A stretch of DNA of 16,645 nucleotides. Origin: an uncultured Dorea sp. GTDB lineage: Bacteria; Bacillota; Clostridia; Lachnospirales; Lachnospiraceae. The notes beneath the pieces were generated by a model. The model had not been told where the DNA came from. It searched no databases and worked only from the letters and a program-made list of their open reading frames with translations. Numbering within the stretch: the first letter of the stretch is position 1; each line of letters opens with the position of its first letter. The DNA is taken from the NCBI GenBank assembly GCA_948844705.1, contig CAQNVT010000208.1, positions 1-16,645 of the forward strand. The letters are read 5' to 3'. Positions 1 through 6,695 of the stretch are shown in pieces. The position numbers were made by a program, and so were the translations under genes.

Positions 1-1791
1 AAGCGCCTCCTTCACATAGCGGAACCTCTCCTCGCTAAGCTCCGGCAGATGGCCGCTCTGGTGGATTCTTAGGAGGATCGCATTTACCATATTATAAATA
101 ACCTCCTCACGGTCTCCTTCCCGCAGCGGATAGGACCAGATCGCCGACTGCTCCGGTGTAAGCGCGGACGGAGAATTGGCGGCGATCGTTGCGTACCTTA
201 CATAGTCCTCCTGGTCACTGGTTGACTGGATGCTGTAGCGTGACAGCATGGCATAATCCATCCTGAGCCCGCCGGACGAGCAATTCTCGATCACCAGATC
301 CGGATACTTTTTAAATATCCCGTCAAGCCATTTAAGATAAGCCCGGTTGTGCCCCAGAAGTCCGTCTCCGAAGCTGTCTGCATGAAGCTCGGTTCCGATT
401 CCGGGCTCTATATTATAATCCATCTTGATATAGCCGACACCGTATTCATTTACCAGACGGTCGATTACCTCGGTCGCATGCTCTATAACCTGCGGATTTC
501 TGAAATCAAGCTGATAACGGCTTCTGTCGTACACCCTCTTGCCGTGGCGGATGAAATACCAGTCATCCGGTACCTTATCTGCCTTCGGGCACTTGATACC
601 CATAACCTCAAGCTCAAGCCATACACCCGGGATCATACCCTTGCTTCTGATATAATCCATCACTTCCTTAAGACCGCCCGGGAACCTTTCCTTCGAAGGC
701 AGCCATTCGCCTACGCCGTCCCACCAGTAGCCTTCGGAATACCAGCCGCAGTCAACACAGAAATACTCGCACCCTGCCTCTGCAGCCTTATCGATAAGCG
801 GAATTTCCTTTTCTGTCGTCGGATCGCCGAAAAGACAGTTCATATAATCATTAAAAATAATCTTCAGGTTCTTGTTGTCATCATTTACACGCCGGATAGC
901 TCTTCTGTACTTCGTAAGCTCGCCCATGGCATTGTCAAAGCCGCCGGCCGTGCTTCCTACGCTTACCGGAACGGTGGTAAAGGTTTCTCCCGGTTTTAAA
1001 TTTTTCCACCAGTGGTTATGATGCTCCGTAGGGCCGCTGAGCTTCAAATATACGTGGCCGTCCTGATCACTGATCTCCCAATACCATGAGCCGTTATGCT
1101 CGATCTGCCAGAACAGAGAGGAATTCGTCTCTTCATTCTCAAGATATCCCATCGGAATATATTCTTTTGCAGACCAGTTCCCGGTATTTCCGATCCCGAT
1201 CGTCTTAGAAGAATGATGAAAGCCCTTCGGCTGTGATATGGAAAGTCCCAGATCCTTCAGCCGGTATGAGCTCCAGTGAAGCTCCTTCTGCCATGCATTA
1301 TGCGGGATATAAAGCTTCATCTTTTCATCAAAGTCCCGCATTCCTTCTTTTTCGATTCCGTTAAGGGAAAAGGAAGACACATACTCCATTCCCTGGGGCT
1401 CGCTGCCTGTATTCGTAACCTCCGTCCAGGAGCGGATCACCGAGATCCCGTCGTAAAACTGCATATGGCTTACGGCCAGAATCCCTGTCCCCTGATCCTC
1501 CGTTACCACCTCAAGCTTTCTTCCGTTTTCATTTCTGTAGTCCTTAAAATCCTTGTATTTCATACGGTATCCCGGAGCCGTCTGCATATATTTTGCTCCG
1601 TGGCGTTCTCCGACCCTGTCCTGGCCGGACACCAGGATCTCAACCGGATAAAACGTCTCCGTTCCATGATCGGACGTAATACTGTCCTCCTCAAACGGCA
1701 GAACCGAAAAATGAAGCAGCTTGATCTCGTTATGATCCGTAATCTCCCATGTCATGTTAATATGATTTTCACATAAATCTATGCGTCTCAT
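1..1791 (-). CDS. GH36-family alpha-galactosidase, 3' end beyond the window
   Basis: This probably hydrolyses terminal alpha-galactosyl residues (raffinose, melibiose or similar) in the cytoplasm after uptake by the transporter encoded just upstream. The visible 597 codons stay open to the window edge; GH36 enzymes are usually about 720-740 residues, so some 130 residues are missing. An N-terminal beta-sandwich region (about 1-300) precedes the catalytic barrel. Catalytic residues by family pattern are the nucleophile Asp458 in YIKMDYN and the acid/base Asp526 in STSDQED, 68 residues apart as expected, with the substrate-site Cys504 in CSSGG also present. The usual DDGWF motif reads DCGWY at 347-351 and the usual NNWEA region reads NDYMN, so this belongs to a divergent subgroup and related specificities such as alpha-N-acetylgalactosaminidase are possible. 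The ATG is 13 bases after the permease stop, behind AAAGGAG. It is the last visible gene of the uptake operon. Confidence 0.88.
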   Translation of the reverse strand, partial: MRRIDLCENHINMTWEITDHNEIKLLHFSVLPFEEDSITSDHGTETFYPVEILVSGQDRVGERHGAKYMQTAPGYRMKYKDFKDYRNENGRKLEVVTEDQGTGILAVSHMQFYDGISVIRSWTEVTNTGSEPQGMEYVSSFSLNGIEKEGMRDFDEKMKLYIPHNAWQKELHWSSYRLKDLGLSISQPKGFHHSSKTIGIGNTGNWSAKEYIPMGYLENEETNSSLFWQIEHNGSWYWEISDQDGHVYLKLSGPTEHHNHWWKNLKPGETFTTVPVSVGSTAGGFDNAMGELTKYRRAIRRVNDDNKNLKIIFNDYMNCLFGDPTTEKEIPLIDKAAEAGCEYFCVDCGWYSEGYWWDGVGEWLPSKERFPGGLKEVMDYIRSKGMIPGVWLELEVMGIKCPKADKVPDDWYFIRHGKRVYDRSRYQLDFRNPQVIEHATEVIDRLVNEYGVGYIKMDYNIEPGIGTELHADSFGDGLLGHNRAYLKWLDGIFKKYPDLVIENCSSGGLRMDYAMLSRYSIQSTSDQEDYVRYATIAANSPSALTPEQSAIWSYPLREGDREEVIYNMVNAILLRIHQSGHLPELSEERFRYVKEAL

Positions 1792-1804
1792 CTTATATTC
1801 TCCT

Positions 1805-2647
1805 TTATCCTTTCACCGAACCGCTCATCAGGCCTGCCAGGAAATATCTCTGCAGGAACAGGAATATTAATGTTACCGGAATGACCGCTATTACAGAGCC
1901 TGCCATCAGGCCGCCCCAGTCAACGGTATTTGCACCCTTGAAAAGCATGATCGCAGGCGTCAGTGTACGGTATTTATCCGTAGAGATAAATATATATCCG
2001 AACATGAACTCATTCCATGCATTAATAAATGCATACAATCCCGTAGAAACCAGACTCGGTATCGACAGCGGCAGAATGATCTGCAGAAGAGTCTGCGATT
2101 TGCTGCAGCCGTCAATTTCTGCCGCCTCCTCAAGTGCAAACGGAACCGTATCAAAGAAGCTGCTCATCATAAAGGTACACAGCGGGATAACAAAGGTCGT
2201 ATACGCCAGAATCAATGACATGTATGATTCCAGCACATGCAGCCTCTGCATAATCAGATACAGCGGAACCAGCAAAAGCACGCCGGGAATCATCTGAGAA
2301 AGCATCATGGCAAGGTTAGAAACCTTAACCAGCTTCATCTTATAATATCTGCTCAGTGCATAGCCTGCAAGTATAGCAATTATCATAGAAAGAACACATG
2401 CGATTACGGATACCAGCATACTGTTTTTAATATAATTTAAAAACCCGACATCAAACAACACTCTGTTAAAGTTTTCAAGCGTAGGCTCTGAAATAAGGAA
2501 GGAGGGTGTAGCGGTACGGATCTCTGTCTTAGGCTTCAGTGCAGAAATTACCATCCATATGAACGGAAATATGCAATACGCAGAAAAAAATACCAGCAAA
2601 ACATAGGTAACTACCTTAGCAATCATGCGGTTTCTTTTATTCAACAT
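1805..2647 (-). CDS. Carbohydrate ABC transporter permease, MalG type
   Basis: Inner-membrane permease of a CUT1-type sugar importer (280 residues, normal length). A membrane segment at about 12-33 is followed by further hydrophobic segments near 71-97, 110-133, 140-162, 195-215 and 243-268, consistent with six spans. The cytoplasmic EAA loop that docks on the ATPase is clear from residue 173 (EEAAEIDGCSKSQTLLQIILP). It pairs with the MalF-type permease upstream, 17 bases away. The start follows AAAGGAG at a suitable distance. In context with a GH36 enzyme and a binding lipoprotein, the likely cargo is an alpha-galactoside such as raffinose, melibiose or stachyose; that substrate is inferred from neighbours, not from the permease. 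The ATPase must come from elsewhere in the genome. Confidence 0.93.
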   Translation of the reverse strand: MLNKRNRMIAKVVTYVLLVFFSAYCIFPFIWMVISALKPKTEIRTATPSFLISEPTLENFNRVLFDVGFLNYIKNSMLVSVIACVLSMIIAILAGYALSRYYKMKLVKVSNLAMMLSQMIPGVLLLVPLYLIMQRLHVLESYMSLILAYTTFVIPLCTFMMSSFFDTVPFALEEAAEIDGCSKSQTLLQIILPLSIPSLVSTGLYAFINAWNEFMFGYIFISTDKYRTLTPAIMLFKGANTVDWGGLMAGSVIAVIPVTLIFLFLQRYFLAGLMSGSVKG

Positions 2648-2664
2648 CTCTAGTCTCTCCTTTC

Positions 2665-3573
2665 CTATGCCATATCTTCACTGAGCTGTGATCTCTTGCG
2701 GTAATAGAAGATAAACAGTATTACCATGACAGAGAACATCATTGTAGACAGTGCCGACGCCGCTCCCACATCAAACTTCCTCATGGAATACCGGTAGATC
2801 ATAACCGGAAGTGTCTCGGTCGCATAATTCGGTCCGCCCTCTGTCATAACCCAGATAAAATCAAAATTCACTGCAGTCCAGATAACATGTATAAATAAAA
2901 TTACAAGTGATACTGACCTTAACTGAGGCAGAGTTACGCTGAAAAACCGGCGGAACATACCCGCTCCGTCAATCGCTGCCGCCTCCGACAGATCTCCCGG
3001 TATCGACTGCATTGCCGAAAGGAACGAAATTGTATAATACGGAAAGCTTCTCCAGATATTAACAAATATTACTGTGGCCAGCGCATATTTGGAATCTCCG
3101 AGGAAATTGATCGAGTTGCTTATAAGTCCCATATTTTTCATCAGATAATTCACGATTCCGAATTCGGGGTTTAACATCCAGTCCCATGTCATACCTGCAA
3201 CTATGATCGGGACCAGCCACGGAATAAAAATACAGGTCCTGAATATGGCGCGTCCTTTAAACTTCTGATTTAACAATACCGCCGTTATCATCCCCATCAG
3301 ATATTCGCCTGCAACAGAAAAAATTGTCCAGATGACCGTATTTTTTACCGCCTGATTGAAATGCTCGTCCTCGACGATCGTCTGAAAGTTTTCGATTCCG
3401 GCAAAGCCGCTTAAGGATTTATTGATCAGATGCACATGGCTGAATGCATCATGAACAACCTTCCCTAACGGGAATGCGATCAGCAATGCCATAAAAACCA
3501 GTGCCGGCAGAAGCATCACAAATGCAGTGCGGACTTTTCTCTGATCCCGTGTCAGTTTTGATGACGATTTCAT
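2665..3573 (-). CDS. Carbohydrate ABC transporter permease, MalF type
   Basis: Second membrane subunit of the CUT1-type sugar importer (302 residues). It has a short charged N-terminus, a first span at about 17-37, further spans in 75-100, 113-130, 160-185 and 222-240, and a last one near 273-291. The EAA loop begins at Glu197 (SEAAAIDGAGMFRRFFSVTLP). The family motif before the last loop is seen as WVMTEGGPNYAT. The ATG is preceded by GGGAGG seven bases upstream. The gene lies between the binding lipoprotein and the MalG-type permease; an intercistronic stem-loop separates it from the binding-protein gene. The assignment to the permease family is firm, while the sugar is inferred from the GH36 gene downstream. 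Confidence 0.93.
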   Translation of the reverse strand: MKSSSKLTRDQRKVRTAFVMLLPALVFMALLIAFPLGKVVHDAFSHVHLINKSLSGFAGIENFQTIVEDEHFNQAVKNTVIWTIFSVAGEYLMGMITAVLLNQKFKGRAIFRTCIFIPWLVPIIVAGMTWDWMLNPEFGIVNYLMKNMGLISNSINFLGDSKYALATVIFVNIWRSFPYYTISFLSAMQSIPGDLSEAAAIDGAGMFRRFFSVTLPQLRSVSLVILFIHVIWTAVNFDFIWVMTEGGPNYATETLPVMIYRYSMRKFDVGAASALSTMMFSVMVILFIFYYRKRSQLSEDMA

Positions 3574-3610
3574 ACGCTATCCTCCCATTCTCTCAATTAT
3601 ATTAGCAACG

Positions 3611-3650
3611 AAAGGGGCTGTACTGCATTACCCCATGCAGCAGCCCCTTT
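3611..3650 (-). promoter_or_regulatory. Stem-loop between binding-protein and permease genes
   Basis: A ten-base stem (AAAGGGGCTG with CAGCCCCTTT) encloses a second six-base stem (CTGCAT with ATGCAG) and a six-base loop, interrupted only by a two-base bulge. It lies 21 bases after the binding-protein stop. On the minus strand it is followed by CGTTGCTAATATAATTG, which has no U-run, so it is not a standard terminator. Such hairpins after a binding-protein gene commonly protect the upstream message or partly attenuate read-through, giving more binding protein than permease. That role is inferred. Confidence 0.75.
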
Positions 3651-3671
3651 GGCAGATTATCATTCATCTAC

Positions 3672-4961
3672 TTATTCGCTAAGCTCTCCTGTATCCTCCA
3701 GAGAACTGTTTACCGCATCACACAGCCACTTTGCTGCTTCCTCCGGAGATTCGCCCTCCTGAAGAACCTTTGCAATCGCATCCTGCATAGCCTGTGTTAT
3801 TCCACCTAATGTTACCGGCGGGAATGTGATTCCTGTATCAGACAGAGCCTGGAAATCCTTGCTCCACTTGCTGTCTGTGGAAACATCCGAACGAGGAGAT
3901 CTGTCGGCAAAGCCTGCTTCCTGCCATTCCTTGCTGCAGAATGCACATGCCAGATCAAATGCTTCTTCTTTGTTCTTGCTGTCGGTAAGAATGAAGAGCG
4001 GTTTACATTCCATATATGTAGCTGCATGTCCGTCTGAAGGATATGGAATAGCCGCTACCTTTACATCGCCCATCGTATCCGGATTGCTCTGCTCTCTCTC
4101 TGCAAGCCAGTTACCTGTCACATAAGAGCCTACAATACCTGTAGCGAAGTTCTCGTCTGTCTCTTCCCAGCCCCAGTTCTTGCTGTTCTCGTCAACGATC
4201 TTCTTGTCTACCAGATCCTTGTAGAACTGGAATACCTTTGTTGCCTTCTCTAATTCGTCTGCATTGTCATTCCATGTACATTTGTACTTTCCGCCGTCCT
4301 GTGCCGTTGCGATCTCAAGATCATACTGTGCGAGATAAACCAGTAATTCCTGCGGAGAACGAACTCCCGTGCAGGCAAGCTCTGTAGGATATTCTCCTAC
4401 CTTACCATAATAATCTGATAAAGCAAGCAGATCTTCCCATGTTTCCGGAATCTCGACCTCAGCCGTCTTGAAATCCTCTTCATGAACCAGATATGCACGT
4501 ACCGTCATCTCATAAGGAATTCCTACAACCTTGTCATCGATCGTCATAGCCTTTACGACTGCGTCAGAAAGTGCACTCTTATCCTCCCAGGACTCAAACC
4601 TGTCGGTCAGATCCTCAAGGATGCCCATGTTATAAAACTCACCTACATATTCCGGAAGTCCCCAGATCAGATCCGGAACATTTCCGCCTGCTGCCGCAGT
4701 CAGAATCTTCTCATGAAGCATATCATAGGTAAAGTTTGTCTGATTTACTGTGTTTCCTGTCTCTTCTTCCCATTTTGCAATCTGCTCTTTTCCGGCCTTT
4801 TCTGTGTCCGCGCCCTCTGTCCAGCAGGTCCACAGCTCGATCGTCTTTCCGCCGTCTGATGACTCCTCTCCGCCTCCGTCAGAGCTCTCGCCGCCGCCTG
4901 AGCATGCTGCCAGCGACATCACCATTACTGCACAAAGTAATGCTGCAATCCATTTTTTCAT
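3672..4961 (-). CDS. Sugar-binding lipoprotein of the CUT1-type transporter
   Basis: Extracellular solute-binding protein (family 1 type, 429 residues) that would capture the sugar and pass it to the two permeases downstream. The chosen ATG starts MKKWIAALLCAVMVMSLAAC: a lysine-rich N-terminus, a hydrophobic stretch and a lipobox with Cys20 as the lipid anchor. An AGGAGG lies ten bases upstream, whereas a start 16 codons earlier would bury the signal peptide, so that longer form is rejected. A Gly/Ser/Asp/Glu linker made of a repeated SSDGG unit ties the lipid anchor to the folded domain, which begins around TIELWTCWTEGADTEKAG and continues with the family-typical KWEEETGNTV and VPDLIWG. It is first in the operon with the permeases and the GH36 gene. 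The ligand is likely an alpha-galactoside by context only. Confidence 0.92.
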   Translation of the reverse strand: MKKWIAALLCAVMVMSLAACSGGGESSDGGGEESSDGGKTIELWTCWTEGADTEKAGKEQIAKWEEETGNTVNQTNFTYDMLHEKILTAAAGGNVPDLIWGLPEYVGEFYNMGILEDLTDRFESWEDKSALSDAVVKAMTIDDKVVGIPYEMTVRAYLVHEEDFKTAEVEIPETWEDLLALSDYYGKVGEYPTELACTGVRSPQELLVYLAQYDLEIATAQDGGKYKCTWNDNADELEKATKVFQFYKDLVDKKIVDENSKNWGWEETDENFATGIVGSYVTGNWLAEREQSNPDTMGDVKVAAIPYPSDGHAATYMECKPLFILTDSKNKEEAFDLACAFCSKEWQEAGFADRSPRSDVSTDSKWSKDFQALSDTGITFPPVTLGGITQAMQDAIAKVLQEGESPEEAAKWLCDAVNSSLEDTGELSE

Positions 4962-4971
4962 AATTTTTTTG

Positions 4972-4977
4972 CCTCCT
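4972..4977 (-). promoter_or_regulatory. Ribosome binding site fixing the binding-protein start
   Basis: AGGAGG sits ten bases before the ATG at 4961. No comparable site precedes the earlier in-frame start at 5009, so the shorter protein with a standard lipoprotein signal is preferred. Confidence 0.85.
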
Positions 4978-5008
4978 GTTTTTATTTTTGGGTAATCCCC
5001 TTTCGCCA

Positions 5009-5041
5009 AATATGTATTTTATAACAACAAGTATACATATT
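5009..5041. repeat. Nine-base inverted repeat in the transport-operon leader
   Basis: AATATGTAT (5009-5017) and ATACATATT (5033-5041) are perfect inverted arms 15 bases apart, and a TATAAA element lies between them. It could be an operator over a promoter (TATAAA at 5018-5023 with weak TAGGCA at 5041-5046, 17-base spacer), or a hairpin in the leader RNA if transcription starts further upstream. AT-rich sequence makes chance repeats more likely, so the function is open. Confidence 0.5.
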
Positions 5042-5054
5042 GCCTAAAAACAGG

Positions 5055-5083
5055 ATAATATACAAGGATTTTTTAAGCAAGAT
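5055..5083 (-). promoter_or_regulatory. Candidate activator-dependent promoter of the uptake operon
   Basis: TATTAT at 5055-5060 matches the -10 consensus at five of six positions. The -35 position 17 bases upstream (5078-5083, ATCTTG) is poor but overlaps the promoter-proximal half of the repeat at 5079-5111. This is the layout expected when an AraC-type activator replaces -35 contacts. The leader would be about 85 bases. A second possibility is TATAAA at 5018-5023. Confidence 0.4.
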
Positions 5084-5111
5084 TCCCCATTTAGATTCTT
5101 AAAATTCCCAC
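5079..5111 (-). promoter_or_regulatory. Direct-repeat operator candidate for the AraC-type regulator
   Basis: On the minus strand GTGGGAATTTT (5101-5111) is followed by ATGGGGAATCTT (5079-5090). The shared GGGAATnTT cores are 22 bases apart, about two helical turns. AraC-family regulators bind tandem direct repeats with this kind of spacing. The repeats begin ten bases after the stop of the YesN-type regulator gene and precede the sugar-uptake operon. Binding by that regulator is inferred. Confidence 0.45.
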
Positions 5112-5120
5112 TGTAAAGTC

Positions 5121-6695
5121 TTAAAAAACCCCCTGTTTATTTTTACTTTTCTTATACTCTGCCGGTGTCTCGCCGTGATACTCCCTGAACTTTTCCACAA
5201 AGGTCTTTACATCCCTGTAGCCCACCGCCTGAGCCAGCTGATAGGTAGTAAGCTCTGATTCCATTAATATCCTCACAGCCGCCTTCATGCGTATTTCAAT
5301 CAGATAGTTTTTAAAATTCTGTCCCGTTTCCTTTTTAAAAAAGGCGCTGAAATAATACGGATTCATATAAACCATGCTGGCCATCTTCTCCAGACGGATG
5401 TCCTCGTCATAATGCTCCTTGATATAAGCCTTTACCTGACGGACCGGATCCTTTTCCCTGACACTGTCCCGGGAAAACATTTTGTCTATAAATCTGGAAA
5501 GATTCTTTTTTATAAATCCTCTCAGCTCCCCAAAGGAATTCATCTTCCGGATGTTCGATACGAACATCTCATAATTCTGCCGGTCCTTTTCCTCTATTTC
5601 CACCTGCTCCTCTAATTCCTTCAGCAGATCCAGAAGCATGGCAACACATCTGTTTTCGGCGGCATAGCGGTTGCCGTAATGCAGGTTTTCTATGATATCC
5701 AGCACCTGGTCAAGCTGCTCCTTCCATGCCTGATCTCTGCTTATAACCGCCTCTGTCAGCCGGTTATAGCACACGTTATAGTCATCAAAGGAGGAACGAA
5801 ATTCCCTGGAGATCCGATTATACCAGACAACCTCCTCCTCGCAAAAGTAATAAAGCTGACATGAAAATTTTGCCGTCTTATACGCATATTTCAGTTCGCT
5901 GATCTGACTTACCGCTTTTCCAATCCCTACGGCAAGCCTTACCTGATACTGCTCCTTGATCCATTTCTTTAGCCAGCTGATCTCCTCCTCCGCTTCATTT
6001 TCATTTCTGCCCAGTATAATCAGATTGTTAACATCCGTATCCCTTTTAATAACAAATCCCTTTTTATTCTGCTTCAAATACTCATTAATCTTCTGAAATA
6101 CGGAAAGCCGGATCAGCTCAAACATATTCTGATCCTCCATCCCCGCATCCGAAGATGGGAGCACTGCAAAGCTGACACCGACAAACACCTTTCCTTCCGT
6201 GTCGATTCCCATGTCCTGAAAATGCCGGTACAGATCCTTGGATTCATATGCTGAATTGATCTTTTTAAAAACCTGCTCCACATCATTTTTCTCTGCCCGC
6301 CAATACTCTACGGGATGCTCCGACTTAAGCATCTGCTCTGCCCTGGTGAGCGCATATTCCAGCTCCTCCTTCCCTACCGGCTTCAGCAGATAGTCCACCG
6401 CCTCCCGGCTGAGCGCTGTTTTCACATAATCAAACTCCTGATAACCACTCAGAAAGATCACCTTAATATTCCAGTGATTGTTCCGTATCTCTTCGATCAC
6501 ATCAAGTCCTGTCATCCTGGGCATTGCCACATCTGAGACAATAATGTCCGGCCTTAGCCTTTTCACCTTCTCAAGCAGATCCGCACCGTCACATGCATCC
6601 GCGATCACCTCTGCATCCAGCCTGTCCCATGCAATCAGCTTCTTAAGCCCCCGTATAATAACCGGCTCGTCATCTGCCAGTATCACTTTGAACAT
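5121..6695 (-). CDS. YesN-type response regulator, receiver plus AraC DNA-binding domain
   Basis: Cytoplasmic transcription regulator of 524 residues that would be phosphorylated by the kinase upstream and activate sugar-use genes. Residues 1-120 form a receiver domain: acidic pocket Asp8/Asp9, phosphoacceptor Asp55 in VSDVAMP, Ser83 and Lys105 in LLKP. A central stretch (about 165-300) has the degenerate GGDEF-like look common in YesN proteins (VRLAVGIGKAVSQ). Residues 418-524 are an AraC-type double helix-turn-helix ending GETPAEYKK. The start at MFKVILADDEP is preferred over a start 28 codons earlier because the receiver domain begins directly at it and an AAGGAG precedes it. It overlaps the kinase gene by 26 bases, implying translational coupling. 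The likely target is the operon starting at 4961. Confidence 0.93.
   Translation of the reverse strand: MFKVILADDEPVIIRGLKKLIAWDRLDAEVIADACDGADLLEKVKRLRPDIIVSDVAMPRMTGLDVIEEIRNNHWNIKVIFLSGYQEFDYVKTALSREAVDYLLKPVGKEELEYALTRAEQMLKSEHPVEYWRAEKNDVEQVFKKINSAYESKDLYRHFQDMGIDTEGKVFVGVSFAVLPSSDAGMEDQNMFELIRLSVFQKINEYLKQNKKGFVIKRDTDVNNLIILGRNENEAEEEISWLKKWIKEQYQVRLAVGIGKAVSQISELKYAYKTAKFSCQLYYFCEEEVVWYNRISREFRSSFDDYNVCYNRLTEAVISRDQAWKEQLDQVLDIIENLHYGNRYAAENRCVAMLLDLLKELEEQVEIEEKDRQNYEMFVSNIRKMNSFGELRGFIKKNLSRFIDKMFSRDSVREKDPVRQVKAYIKEHYDEDIRLEKMASMVYMNPYYFSAFFKKETGQNFKNYLIEIRMKAAVRILMESELTTYQLAQAVGYRDVKTFVEKFREYHGETPAEYKKSKNKQGVF

Noticed and set aside
349..999. Long plus-strand open frame
   Set aside because: It is antisense to the GH36 gene, whose minus-strand frame has clear catalytic motifs. 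The plus-strand translation has no recognisable domain or ribosome site. The same holds for the other plus-strand frames, including 1276-1776, 6478-7251, 8029-8583 and 9654-10286.
4962..5009. Longer N-terminus for the transport binding protein
   Set aside because: It would put 16 charged residues before the signal peptide, while AGGAGG and a standard lipoprotein signal support the ATG at 4961.
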